A program made the translations under genes and the position numbers. Shown here piece by piece: positions 11,063-25,163 of a stretch of DNA of 64,000 nucleotides; position 1 is the stretch's first letter; each line of letters starts with the position of its first letter. The DNA is from Escarpia spicata (taxonomy: Eukaryota > Annelida > Polychaeta > Sabellida > Siboglinidae), in the NCBI GenBank assembly GCA_963995525.1, contig OZ023207.1, forward strand, positions 35,168,792 to 35,232,791. The letters run 5' to 3'. Below the pieces are notes generated by a model that did not search any database, had not been told where the DNA came from, and worked only from the letters and a program-made list of their open reading frames with translations.

Positions 11063-12241
11063 GAACTATTATGCTATCACTTCGAATTGATCGATACTCA
11101 GCATTTGGGAACGTTTTTAACTGTTGATTACCCCCTATAAATGAAAAATAACCGTCAGAAAACGTCTACATTGCTGTGAATGTGAGCTGTACGGTTATCC
11201 ACGAGAAACGTTATGTTATGCCATTGAATTGAACGATATTCAGAATATTGCATCGTTTTAAAGTGTTGATTTCCCCCTATAAAAGAAAACTAACCATCAG
11301 AAAACGTCTACAATGCTGTGATTGTAAGCCGAACGGTGATACATAAGAAATATTATGTTATATCATTGAAATGAACGATATTCAGCATTTGGCAACGTTT
11401 TTAACTCTTCTTTACCCCATATAAATGAAAACTAACCGTCAGAAAATGTCTAGACTATTGTGATAGTGAACTGTACGTTCATACAAGAGAAATATTATGC
11501 TATCACTTCGAATTGATTCATACTCAGCATTTGGGTACGTTTTTAACTGTTGATTACCCCCTATAAAAAAAAAAAAAACGTCAGAAAACGTCTAGAATGC
11601 TCTGAATGTAAGCCGTACGGTGAAACATACGAAATATTATGTTATATCATTGAATTGAACGATATTCAGCATATGGTAACGGTTTTAACTTTTGATTACC
11701 CCTTATATATGAAAACTAACCGTCAGAAAATGTCTAGATTACTGTCGTAGAGAACTGTACGTTCATGCAAGAGAAATATTATGCTATCAGTTTGAATTGA
11801 TTGAAACTCAGCATTTGGGATCGTTTTTAACTGTTGATTACCCCCTATAAATGAAAACAAACCGTCAGAAAACGTGTACATTGCTGTAAATGTGAGCTGT
11901 ACGGTTATACACGCGAAATATTATGTTATGCCATTGAATTGAACAATATTCAGCATTTTGCATCGTTTTAAAATGTTGATTACCCCCAATAAATGAAAAC
12001 TAACCATCAGAAAATGTCTACAATGCTGTGATTGTAAGCCGAACGGTGATACATACGAAATATTATGTTATATCATTGAAATGAACGATATTCAGCATTT
12101 GGCAACGTTTTTAACTTTTCTTTACCCCCTATTAATGAAAACTAACCGTCAGAAAATGTCTAGACTACTGTGATAGTGAACTGTACGATCATAAAAGAGA
12201 AATATTATGCTATCACTTCGAATTGATTCATACTCAGCATA
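11063..12241 (+). repeat. Block shared with 29.1, 37.9 and 50.0 kb
   Basis: The tags gaactattatg, gttatccacg (11195), tttccccctataaaag, cccatataaatg and tttgggtacg run in the same order as at 29094 onward (offset about 18,032), about 37.86 kb and, from cccatataaatg on, 49.97 kb. It includes the A14 tract at 11565-11578, which none of the other three copies has. It passes into the first 10-mer near 12242, where the markers gatcataaaa and catatggg give way to the array form. Confidence 0.8.
11565..11578 (+). other. A14 homopolymer inside a monomer core
   Basis: Where every other B monomer reads ctataaatgaaaacaaaccg, this one has ctat, 14 A and then cg. The length is unchanged: four non-A bases (T, G, C, C) are all replaced by A. 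The corresponding positions near 29.6, 38.4 and 50.1 kb are normal. Either a local mutation cluster or a consensus or assembly error explains this; the sequence alone does not decide. Confidence 0.9.
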
Positions 12242-13661
12242 TGGGAACGTTTTTAACTGTTGATTACTCCCTATAAATGAAAACAAACCGTCAGAAAACG
12301 TGTACATTGCTGTAAATGTTAGCTGTACGGTTATACACGCGAAATATTATGTTATGCCATTGAATTGAACAATATTAAGCATTTTGCATCATTTTAAAGT
12401 GTTGATTACCCCCTATAAATGAAAACTAACCGTCAGAAAACGTCTAGAATGCTCTGAATGTAAGTCGTACGGTGAAACATAGAAAACATTATGTTATATC
12501 ATTGAATTGAACGATATTCAGCATATGGTAACGGTTTTAACTTTTGATTACCCCTTATATATGAAAACTAACCGTCAGAAAATGTCTAGATTACTGTCGT
12601 AGAGAACTGTACGTTCATGCAAGAGAAATATTATGCTATCAGTTTGAATTGATTGAAACTCAGCATTTGGGATCGTTTTTAACTGTTGATTACCCGATGT
12701 AAATTAAAACTAACCGTCAGAAAACGTCTAGATTGCTGTAATAGTGACCTGAAGTGTCAAACAAGCGAAATATTATGCTATCACTTCGAATTGATCGATA
12801 CTCAGCATTTGGGAACGTTTTTAACTGTTGATTACCCCCTATAAATGAAAAATAACCGTCAGAAAACGTCTACATTGCTGTGAATGTGAGCTGTACGGTT
12901 ATACACGAGACACATTATGTTATGCCATTGAATTAAACGATATTCAGAATTTTGCATCGTTTTAAAGTGTTGATTACCCCCTATAAATGAAAACTAACCA
13001 TCAGAAAACGTCTACAATGCTGTGAATGTAAGCCGAACGGTGATACATACGAAATATTATGTTATATCATTGAAATGAACGATATTCAGCATTTGGCAAC
13101 GTTTTTAACTTTTCTTTAACCCCTATAAATGAAAACTAACCGTCAGAAAATGCCTAGACTACTGTGATAGTGAACTGTACGTTCATACAAGAGAAATATT
13201 ATGCTATCACTTCGAATTGATTCATACTCAGCATTTGGGAACGTTTTTAACTGTTGATTACCCCCTATAAATGAAAACAAACCGTCAGAAAACGTGTACA
13301 TTGCTGTAAATATGAGCTGTACGGTTATACACGCGAAATATTATGTTATGCCATTGAATTTAACAATATTCAGCATTTTGCATAGTTTTAAAGTGTTGAT
13401 TAGCCCCTATAAATGAAAACTAACCATCAGAAAACGTCTACAATGTTGTGATTGTAAGCCGAACGGTGATACATACGAAATATTATGTTATATCATTGAA
13501 ATGAACGATATTCAGCATTTGGCAACGTTTTAAACTTTTCTTTACCCCCTATAAATGAAAACTAACCGTCAGAAAATGTCTAGACTATTGTGATAGTGAA
13601 CTGTACGTTCATACAAGAGAAATATTATGCTATCACTTCGAATTGATTCATACTCAGCATT
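12242..13661 (+). repeat. 1420-bp HOR (10-mer), array copy 1
   Basis: The markers gattactccc (12262) and aatattaagc (12371) recur exactly 1420 bp later (13682 and 13791). The order is B C' D E F G A B C A, i.e. a tetramer plus two trimers. The left limit is where mismatches against the next copy become frequent (12188, 12193, 12241). Its E monomer carries cgatgtaaatt and its G starts gacacattatg. Confidence 0.88.
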
Positions 13662-15081
13662 TGGGAACGTTTTTAACTGTTGATTACTCCCTATAAATGA
13701 AAACAAACCGTCAGAAAACGTGTACATTGCTGTAAATGTTAGCTGTACGGTTATACACGCGAAATATTATGTTATGCCATTGAATTGAACAATATTAAGC
13801 ATTTTGCATCATTTTAAAGTGTTGATTACCCCCTATAAATGAAAACTAACCGTCAGAAAACGTCTAGAATGCTCTGAATGTAAGTCGTACGGTGAAACAT
13901 AGAAAACATTATGTTATATCATTGAATTGAACGATATTCAGCATATGGTAACGGTTTTAACTTTTGATTACCCCTTATATATGAAAACTAACCGTCAGAA
14001 AATGTCTAGATTACTGTCGTAGAGAACTGTACGTTCATGCAAGAGAAATATTATGCTATCAGTTTGAATTGATTGAAACTCAGCATTTGGGATCGTTTTT
14101 AACTGTTGATTACCCGATGTAAATTAAAACTAACCGTCAGAAAACGTCTAGATTGCTGTAATAGTGACCTGAAGTGTCAAACAAGCGAAATATTATGCTA
14201 TCACTTCGAATTGATCGATACTCAGCATTTGGGAACGTTTTTAACTGTTGATTACCCCCTATAAATGAAAAATAACCGTCAGAAAACGTCTACATTGCTG
14301 TGAATGTGAGCTGTACGGTTATACACGAGACACATTATGTTATGCCATTGAATTAAACGATATTCAGAATTTTGCATCGTTTTAAAGTGTTGATTACCCC
14401 CTATAAATGAAAACTAACCATCAGAAAACGTCTACAATGCTGTGAATGTAAGCCGAACGGTGATACATACGAAATATTATGTTATATCATTGAAATGAAC
14501 GATATTCAGCATTTGGCAACGTTTTTAACTTTTCTTTAACCCCTATAAATGAAAACTAACCGTCAGAAAATGTCTAGACTACTGTGATAGTGAACTGTAC
14601 GTTCATACAAGAGAAATATTATGCTATCACTTCGAATTGATTCATACTCAGCATTTGGGAACGTTTTTAACTGTTGATTACCCCCTATAAATGAAAACAA
14701 ACCGTCAGAAAACGTGTACATTGCTGTAAATATGAGCTGTACGGTTATACACGCGAAATATTATGTTATGCCATTGAATTTAACAATATTCAGCATTTTG
14801 CATAGTTTTAAAGTGTTGATTAGCCCCTATAAATGAAAACTAACCATCAGAAAACGTCTACAATGTTGTGATTGTAAGCCGAACGGTGATACATACGAAA
14901 TATTATGTTATATCATTGAAATGAACGATATTCAGCATTTGGCAACGTTTTAAACTTTTCTTTACCCCCTATAAATGAAAACTAACCGTCAGAAAATGTC
15001 TAGACTATTGTGATAGTGAACTGTACGTTCATACAAGAGAAATATTATGCTATCACTTCGAATTGATTCATACTCAGCATT
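13662..15081 (+). repeat. 1420-bp HOR (10-mer), array copy 2
   Basis: The same ten monomers follow in the same order as the preceding unit, with markers at 13682 and 13791, and the next unit begins 1420 bp on (15102). By eye the copies are nearly identical; one difference is gcctagac at about 13153 in copy 1 versus gtctagac here. Confidence 0.88.
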
Positions 15082-17495
15082 TGGGAACGTTTTTAACTGT
15101 TGATTACTCCCTATAAATGAAAACAAACCGTCAGAAAACGTGTACATTGCTGTAAATGTTAGCTGTACGGTTATACACGCGAAATATTATGTTATGCCAT
15201 TGAATTGAACAATATTATGCATTTTGCATCATTTTAAAGTGTTGATTACCCCCTATAAATGAAAACTAACCGTCAGAAAACGTCTAGAATGCTCTGAATG
15301 TAAGTCGTACGGTGAAACATAGAAAACATTATGTTATATCATTGAATTGAACGATATTCAGCATATGGTAACGGTTTTAACTTTTGATTACCCCTTATAT
15401 ATGAAAACTAACCGTCAGAAAATGTCTAGATTACTGTCGTAGAGAACTGTACGTTCATGCAAGAGAAATATTATGCTATCAGTTTGAATTGATTGAAACT
15501 CAGCATTTGGGATCGTTTTTAACTGTTGATTACCCGCTTTAAATTAAAACTAACCGTCAGAAAACGTCTAGAATGCTGTAATAGTGACCTGAAGTGTCAA
15601 ACAAGCGAAATATTATGCTATCACTTCGAATTGATCGATACTCAGCATTTGGGAACGTTTTTAACTGTTGATTACCCCCTATAAATGAAAAATAACGGTC
15701 AGAAAACGTCTACATTGCTGTGAATGTGAGCTGTTCGGTGATACACGAGAAACGTTATGTTATGCCATTGAATTGAACGATATTCAGAATTTTGCATCGT
15801 TTTAAAGTGTTGATTAACCCCTATAAATGAAAACTAACCATCAGAAAACGTCTACAATGTTGTGATTGTAAGCCGAACGGTGATACATAAGAAATATTAT
15901 GTTATATCATTGAAATGAACGATATTCAGCATTTGGCAACGTTTTTAAATTTTCTTTACCACCTATAAATGAAAACTAACCGTCAGAAAATGTCTAGACT
16001 ATTGAGTTAGTGAACTGTACGTTCATACAAGAGAAATATTATGCTATCACTTCGAATTGATTCATACTCAGCATTTGGGAACGTTTTTAACTGTTGATTA
16101 CCCCCTATAAATGAAAACAAACCGTCAGAAAACGTGTACATTGCTGTAAATGTTAGCTGTACGGTTATACACGCGAAATATTATGTTATGCCATTGAATT
16201 GAACAATATTCAGCATTTTGCATCATTTTAAAGTGTTGATTACCCCCTATAAATGAAAACTTACCGTCAGAAAACGTCTAGAATGCTCTGAATGTAAGCC
16301 GTACGGTGAAACATACGAAATATTATGTTATATCATTTAATTGAACGATATTCAGCATATGGTAACGTTTTTAACTTTTGATTACCCCTTATATATGAAA
16401 ACTAACCGGCAGAAAATGTCTAGATTACTGTCGTAGAGAACTGTTCGTTCATGCAAGAGAAATATTATGCTATCAGTTTAAATTTATAGAAACTCAGCAT
16501 TTGGGATCGTTTTTAACTGTTGATTACCCGCTTTAAATTAAAACTAACCGTCAGAAAACGTCTAGAATGCTGTAATAGTGACCTGAAGTGTCAAACAAGC
16601 GAAATATTATGCTATCACTTCGAATTGATCGATACTCAGCATTTGGGAACGTTTTTAACTGTTGATTACCCCCTATAAATGAAAAATAACCGTCAGAAAA
16701 CGTCTACATTGCTGTGAATGTGAGCTGTACGGTTATACACGAGACACATTATGTTATGCCATTGAATTAAACGATATTCAGAATTTTGCATCGTTTTAAA
16801 GTGTTGATTACCCCCTATAAATGAAAACTAACCATCAGAAAACGTCTACAATGCTGTGAATGTAAGCCGAACGGTGATACATACGAAATATTATGTTATA
16901 TCATTGAAATGAACGATATTCAGCATTTGGCAACGTTTTTAACTTTTCTTTAACCCCTATAAATGAAAACTAACCGTCAGAAAATGTCTAGACTACTGTG
17001 ATAGTGAACTGTACGTTCATACAAGAGAAATATTATGCTATCACTTCGAATTGATTCATACTCAGCATTTGGGAACGTTTTTAACTGTTGATTACCCCCT
17101 ATAAATGAAAACAAACCGTCAGAAAACGTGTACATTGCTGTAAATATGAGCTGTACGGTTATACACGCGAAATATTATGTTATGCCATTGAATTTAACAA
17201 TATTCAGCATTTTGCATAGTTTTAAAGTGTTGATTAGCCCCTATAAATGAAAACTAACCATCAGAAAACGTCTACAATGTTGTGATTGTAAGCCGAACGG
17301 TGATACATACGAAATATTATGTTATATCATTGAAATGAACGATATTCAGCATTTGGCAACGTTTTAAACTTTTCTTTACCCCCTATAAATGAAAACTAAC
17401 CGTCAGAAAATGTCTAGACTATTGTGATAGTGAACTGTACGTTCATACAAGAGAAATATTATGCTATCACTTCGAATTGATTCATACTCAGCATT
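15082..17495 (+). repeat. 2414-bp HOR (17-mer), array copy 1
   Basis: The order is B C' D E F G A B C' D E F G A B C A, the 10-mer plus an inserted 7-mer. Private tags are aatattatgc (15211), cgctttaaatt, gttcggtgat, attgagttagtg, ccggcagaaaatg and agtttaaatttatag. All recur in the next 17-mer 3834 bp later. The last part (gacacattatg onward) rejoins the 10-mer sequence. Confidence 0.88.
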
Positions 17496-18915
17496 TGGGA
17501 ACGTTTTTAACTGTTGATTACTCCCTATAAATGAAAACAAACCGTCAGAAAACGTGTACATTGCTGTAAATGTTAGCTGTACGGTTATACACGCGAAATA
17601 TTATGTTATGCCATTGAATTGAACAATATTAAGCATTTTGCATCATTTTAAAGTGTTGATTACCCCCTATAAATGAAAACTAACCGTCAGAAAACGTCTA
17701 GAATGCTCTGAATGTAAGTCGTACGGTGAAACATAGAAAACATTATGTTATATCATTGAATTGAACGATATTCAGCATATGGTAACGGTTTTAACTTTTG
17801 ATTACCCCTTATATATGAAAACTAACCGTCAGAAAATGTCTAGATTACTGTCGTAGAGAACTGTACGTTCATGCAAGAGAAATATTATGCTATCAGTTTG
17901 AATTGATTGAAACTCAGCATTTGGGATCGTTTTTAACTGTTGATTACCCGATGTAAATTAAAACTAACCGTCAGAAAACGTCTAGATTGCTGTAATAGTG
18001 ACCTGAAGTGTCAAACAAGCGAAATATTATGCTATCACTTCGAATTGATCGATACTCAGCATTTGGGAACGTTTTTAACTGTTGATTACCCCCTATAAAT
18101 GAAAAATAACCGTCAGAAAACGTCTACATTGCTGTGAATGTGAGCTGTACGGTTATACACGAGACACATTATGTTATGCCATTGAATTAAACGATATTCA
18201 GAATTTTGCATCGTTTTAAAGTGTTGATTACCCCCTATAAATGAAAACTAACCATCAGAAAACGTCTACAATGCTGTGAATGTAAGCCGAACGGTGATAC
18301 ATACGAAATATTATGTTATATCATTGAAATGAACGATATTCAGCATTTGGCAACGTTTTTAACTTTTCTTTAACCCCTATAAATGAAAACTAACCGTCAG
18401 AAAATGTCTAGACTACTGTGATAGTGAACTGTACGTTCATACAAGAGAAATATTATGCTATCACTTCGAATTGATTCATACTCAGCATTTGGGAACGTTT
18501 TTAACTGTTGATTACCCCCTATAAATGAAAACAAACCGTCAGAAAACGTGTACATTGCTGTAAATATGAGCTGTACGGTTATACACGCGAAATATTATGT
18601 TATGCCATTGAATTTAACAATATTCAGCATTTTGCATAGTTTTAAAGTGTTGATTAGCCCCTATAAATGAAAACTAACCATCAGAAAACGTCTACAATGT
18701 TGTGATTGTAAGCCGAACGGTGATACATACGAAATATTATGTTATATCATTGAAATGAACGATATTCAGCATTTGGCAACGTTTTAAACTTTTCTTTACC
18801 CCCTATAAATGAAAACTAACCGTCAGAAAATGTCTAGACTATTGTGATAGTGAACTGTACGTTCATACAAGAGAAATATTATGCTATCACTTCGAATTGA
18901 TTCATACTCAGCATT
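17496..18915 (+). repeat. 1420-bp HOR (10-mer), array copy 3
   Basis: gattactccc at 17516 and aatattaagc at 17625 identify it as the 10-mer version, with cgatgtaaatt in its E monomer. It lies between two 17-mers, so 10-mer and 17-mer alternate from here on. Confidence 0.88.
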
Positions 18916-21329
18916 TGGGAACGTTTTTAACTGTTGATTACTCCCTATAAATGAAAACAAACCGTCAGAAAACGTGTACATTGCTGTAAATGTTAGCTGT
19001 ACGGTTATACACGCGAAATATTATGTTATGCCATTGAATTGAACAATATTATGCATTTTGCATCATTTTAAAGTGTTGATTACCCCCTATAAATGAAAAC
19101 TAACCGTCAGAAAACGTCTAGAATGCTCTGAATGTAAGTCGTACGGTGAAACATAGAAAACATTATGTTATATCATTGAATTGAACGATATTCAGCATAT
19201 GGTAACGGTTTTAACTTTTGATTACCCCTTATATATGAAAACTAACCGTCAGAAAATGTCTAGATTACTGTCGTAGAGAACTGTACGTTCATGCAAGAGA
19301 AATATTATGCTATCAGTTTGAATTGATTGAAACTCAGCATTTGGGATCGTTTTTAACTGTTGATTACCCGCTTTAAATTAAAACTAACCGTCAGAAAACG
19401 TCTAGAATGCTGTAATAGTGACCTGAAGTGTCAAACAAGCGAAATATTATGCTATCACTTCGAATTGATCGATACTCAGCATTTGGGAACGTTTTTAACT
19501 GTTGATTACCCCCTATAAATGAAAAATAACGGTCAGAAAACGTCTACATTGCTGTGAATGTGAGCTGTTCGGTGATACACGAGAAACGTTATGTTATGCC
19601 ATTGAATTGAACGATATTCAGAATTTTGCATCGTTTTAAAGTGTTGATTAACCCCTATAAATGAAAACTAACCATCAGAAAACGTCTACAATGTTGTGAT
19701 TGTAAGCCGAACGGTGATACATAAGAAATATTATGTTATATCATTGAAATGAACGATATTCAGCATTTGGCAACGTTTTTAAATTTTCTTTACCACCTAT
19801 AAATGAAAACTAACCGTCAGAAAATGTCTAGACTATTGAGTTAGTGAACTGTACGTTCATACAAGAGAAATATTATGCTATCACTTCGAATTGATTCATA
19901 CTCAGCATTTGGGAACGTTTTTAACTGTTGATTACCCCCTATAAATGAAAACAAACCGTCAGAAAACGTGTACATTGCTGTAAATGTTAGCTGTACGGTT
20001 ATACACGCGAAATATTATGTTATGCCATTGAATTGAACAATATTCAGCATTTTGCATCATTTTAAAGTGTTGATTACCCCCTATAAATGAAAACTTACCG
20101 TCAGAAAACGTCTAGAATGCTCTGAATGTAAGCCGTACGGTGAAACATACGAAATATTATGTTATATCATTTAATTGAACGATATTCAGCATATGGTAAC
20201 GTTTTTAACTTTTGATTACCCCTTATATATGAAAACTAACCGGCAGAAAATGTCTAGATTACTGTCGTAGAGAACTGTTCGTTCATGCAAGAGAAATATT
20301 ATGCTATCAGTTTAAATTTATAGAAACTCAGCATTTGGGATCGTTTTTAACTGTTGATTACCCGCTTTAAATTAAAACTAACCGTCAGAAAACGTCTAGA
20401 ATGCTGTAATAGTGACCTGAAGTGTCAAACAAGCGAAATATTATGCTATCACTTCGAATTGATCGATACTCAGCATTTGGGAACGTTTTTAACTGTTGAT
20501 TACCCCCTATAAATGAAAAATAACCGTCAGAAAACGTCTACATTGCTGTGAATGTGAGCTGTACGGTTATACACGAGACACATTATGTTATGCCATTGAA
20601 TTAAACGATATTCAGAATTTTGCATCGTTTTAAAGTGTTGATTACCCCCTATAAATGAAAACTAACCATCAGAAAACGTCTACAATGCTGTGAATGTAAG
20701 CCGAACGGTGATACATACGAAATATTATGTTATATCATTGAAATGAACGATATTCAGCATTTGGCAACGTTTTTAACTTTTCTTTAACCCCTATAAATGA
20801 AAACTAACCGTCAGAAAATGTCTAGACTACTGTGATAGTGAACTGTACGTTCATACAAGAGAAATATTATGCTATCACTTCGAATTGATTCATACTCAGC
20901 ATTTGGGAACGTTTTTAACTGTTGATTACCCCCTATAAATGAAAACAAACCGTCAGAAAACGTGTACATTGCTGTAAATATGAGCTGTACGGTTATACAC
21001 GCGAAATATTATGTTATGCCATTGAATTTAACAATATTCAGCATTTTGCATAGTTTTAAAGTGTTGATTAGCCCCTATAAATGAAAACTAACCATCAGAA
21101 AACGTCTACAATGTTGTGATTGTAAGCCGAACGGTGATACATACGAAATATTATGTTATATCATTGAAATGAACGATATTCAGCATTTGGCAACGTTTTA
21201 AACTTTTCTTTACCCCCTATAAATGAAAACTAACCGTCAGAAAATGTCTAGACTATTGTGATAGTGAACTGTACGTTCATACAAGAGAAATATTATGCTA
21301 TCACTTCGAATTGATTCATACTCAGCATT
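18916..21329 (+). repeat. 2414-bp HOR (17-mer), array copy 2
   Basis: Markers at 18936 (gattactccc) and 19045 (aatattatgc) lie exactly 3834 bp after those of the first 17-mer, and all 17-mer private tags are present. 3834 is 27 x 142, so no net indel has accumulated between these copies. Confidence 0.88.
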
Positions 21330-22749
21330 TGGGAACGTTTTTAACTGTTGATTACTCCCTATAAATGAAAACAAACCGTCAGAAAACGTGTACATTGCTG
21401 TAAATGTTAGCTGTACGGTTATACACGCGAAATATTATGTTATGCCATTGAATTGAACAATATTAAGCATTTTGCATCATTTTAAAGTGTTGATTACCCC
21501 CTATAAATGAAAACTAACCGTCAGAAAACGTCTAGAATGCTCTGAATGTAAGTCGTACGGTGAAACATAGAAAACATTATGTTATATCATTGAATTGAAC
21601 GATATTCAGCATATGGTAACGGTTTTAACTTTTGATTACCCCTTATATATGAAAACTAACCGTCAGAAAATGTCTAGATTACTGTCGTAGAGAACTGTAC
21701 GTTCATGCAAGAGAAATATTATGCTATCAGTTTGAATTGATTGAAACTCAGCATTTGGGATCGTTTTTAACTGTTGATTACCCGATGTAAATTAAAACTA
21801 ACCGTCAGAAAACGTCTAGATTGCTGTAATAGTGACCTGAAGTGTCAAACAAGCGAAATATTATGCTATCACTTCGAATTGATCGATACTCAGCATTTGG
21901 GAACGTTTTTAACTGTTGATTACCCCCTATAAATGAAAAATAACCGTCAGAAAACGTCTACATTGCTGTGAATGTGAGCTGTACGGTTATACACGAGACA
22001 CATTATGTTATGCCATTGAATTAAACGATATTCAGAATTTTGCATCGTTTTAAAGTGTTGATTACCCCCTATAAATGAAAACTAACCATCAGAAAACGTC
22101 TACAATGCTGTGAATGTAAGCCGAACGGTGATACATACGAAATATTATGTTATATCATTGAAATGAACGATATTCAGCATTTGGCAACGTTTTTAACTTT
22201 TCTTTAACCCCTATAAATGAAAACTAACCGTCAGAAAATGTCTAGACTACTGTGATAGTGAACTGTACGTTCATACAAGAGAAATATTATGCTATCACTT
22301 CGAATTGATTCATACTCAGCATTTGGGAACGTTTTTAACTGTTGATTACCCCCTATAAATGAAAACAAACCGTCAGAAAACGTGTACATTGCTGTAAATA
22401 TGAGCTGTACGGTTATACACGCGAAATATTATGTTATGCCATTGAATTTAACAATATTCAGCATTTTGCATAGTTTTAAAGTGTTGATTAGCCCCTATAA
22501 ATGAAAACTAACCATCAGAAAACGTCTACAATGTTGTGATTGTAAGCCGAACGGTGATACATACGAAATATTATGTTATATCATTGAAATGAACGATATT
22601 CAGCATTTGGCAACGTTTTAAACTTTTCTTTACCCCCTATAAATGAAAACTAACCGTCAGAAAATGTCTAGACTATTGTGATAGTGAACTGTACGTTCAT
22701 ACAAGAGAAATATTATGCTATCACTTCGAATTGATTCATACTCAGCATT
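21330..22749 (+). repeat. 1420-bp HOR (10-mer), array copy 4
   Basis: gattactccc at 21350 and aatattaagc at 21459 lie 3834 bp after those of the previous 10-mer. Same monomer order and tags as the other 10-mers. Confidence 0.88.
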
Positions 22750-25163
22750 TGGGAACGTTTTTAACTGTTGATTACTCCCTATAAATGAAAACAAACCGTC
22801 AGAAAACGTGTACATTGCTGTAAATGTTAGCTGTACGGTTATACACGCGAAATATTATGTTATGCCATTGAATTGAACAATATTATGCATTTTGCATCAT
22901 TTTAAAGTGTTGATTACCCCCTATAAATGAAAACTAACCGTCAGAAAACGTCTAGAATGCTCTGAATGTAAGTCGTACGGTGAAACATAGAAAACATTAT
23001 GTTATATCATTGAATTGAACGATATTCAGCATATGGTAACGGTTTTAACTTTTGATTACCCCTTATATATGAAAACTAACCGTCAGAAAATGTCTAGATT
23101 ACTGTCGTAGAGAACTGTACGTTCATGCAAGAGAAATATTATGCTATCAGTTTGAATTGATTGAAACTCAGCATTTGGGATCGTTTTTAACTGTTGATTA
23201 CCCGCTTTAAATTAAAACTAACCGTCAGAAAACGTCTAGAATGCTGTAATAGTGACCTGAAGTGTCAAACAAGCGAAATATTATGCTATCACTTCGAATT
23301 GATCGATACTCAGCATTTGGGAACGTTTTTAACTGTTGATTACCCCCTATAAATGAAAAATAACGGTCAGAAAACGTCTACATTGCTGTGAATGTGAGCT
23401 GTTCGGTGATACACGAGAAACGTTATGTTATGCCATTGAATTGAACGATATTCAGAATTTTGCATCGTTTTAAAGTGTTGATTAACCCCTATAAATGAAA
23501 ACTAACCATCAGAAAACGTCTACAATGTTGTGATTGTAAGCCGAACGGTGATACATAAGAAATATTATGTTATATCATTGAAATGAACGATATTCAGCAT
23601 TTGGCAACGTTTTTAAATTTTCTTTACCACCTATAAATGAAAACTAACCGTCAGAAAATGTCTAGACTATTGAGTTAGTGAACTGTACGTTCATACAAGA
23701 GAAATATTATGCTATCACTTCGAATTGATTCATACTCAGCATTTGGGAACGTTTTTAACTGTTGATTACCCCCTATAAATGAAAACAAACCGTCAGAAAA
23801 CGTGTACATTGCTGTAAATGTTAGCTGTACGGTTATACACGCGAAATATTATGTTATGCCATTGAATTGAACAATATTCAGCATTTTGCATCATTTTAAA
23901 GTGTTGATTACCCCCTATAAATGAAAACTTACCGTCAGAAAACGTCTAGAATGCTCTGAATGTAAGCCGTACGGTGAAACATACGAAATATTATGTTATA
24001 TCATTTAATTGAACGATATTCAGCATATGGTAACGTTTTTAACTTTTGATTACCCCTTATATATGAAAACTAACCGGCAGAAAATGTCTAGATTACTGTC
24101 GTAGAGAACTGTTCGTTCATGCAAGAGAAATATTATGCTATCAGTTTAAATTTATAGAAACTCAGCATTTGGGATCGTTTTTAACTGTTGATTACCCGCT
24201 TTAAATTAAAACTAACCGTCAGAAAACGTCTAGAATGCTGTAATAGTGACCTGAAGTGTCAAACAAGCGAAATATTATGCTATCACTTCGAATTGATCGA
24301 TACTCAGCATTTGGGAACGTTTTTAACTGTTGATTACCCCCTATAAATGAAAAATAACCGTCAGAAAACGTCTACATTGCTGTGAATGTGAGCTGTACGG
24401 TTATACACGAGACACATTATGTTATGCCATTGAATTAAACGATATTCAGAATTTTGCATCGTTTTAAAGTGTTGATTACCCCCTATAAATGAAAACTAAC
24501 CATCAGAAAACGTCTACAATGCTGTGAATGTAAGCCGAACGGTGATACATACGAAATATTATGTTATATCATTGAAATGAACGATATTCAGCATTTGGCA
24601 ACGTTTTTAACTTTTCTTTAACCCCTATAAATGAAAACTAACCGTCAGAAAATGTCTAGACTACTGTGATAGTGAACTGTACGTTCATACAAGAGAAATA
24701 TTATGCTATCACTTCGAATTGATTCATACTCAGCATTTGGGAACGTTTTTAACTGTTGATTACCCCCTATAAATGAAAACAAACCGTCAGAAAACGTGTA
24801 CATTGCTGTAAATATGAGCTGTACGGTTATACACGCGAAATATTATGTTATGCCATTGAATTTAACAATATTCAGCATTTTGCATAGTTTTAAAGTGTTG
24901 ATTAGCCCCTATAAATGAAAACTAACCATCAGAAAACGTCTACAATGTTGTGATTGTAAGCCGAACGGTGATACATACGAAATATTATGTTATATCATTG
25001 AAATGAACGATATTCAGCATTTGGCAACGTTTTAAACTTTTCTTTACCCCCTATAAATGAAAACTAACCGTCAGAAAATGTCTAGACTATTGTGATAGTG
25101 AACTGTACGTTCATACAAGAGAAATATTATGCTATCACTTCGAATTGATTCATACTCAGCATT
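22750..25163 (+). repeat. 2414-bp HOR (17-mer), array copy 3
   Basis: gattactccc at 22770 and aatattatgc at 22879 lie 3834 bp after the second 17-mer. The next marker (25293) follows after 2414 bp and again has the 17-mer base, so the alternation breaks here: two 17-mer starts follow each other without a 10-mer between. Confidence 0.87.

Noticed and set aside
11550..11750. Open frame of 66 codons on the + strand.
   Set aside because: It is satellite sequence in which the A14 tract removed a TGA stop present at the same place in other monomers, and it would need a TTG start. It spans two monomers with no coding signature.
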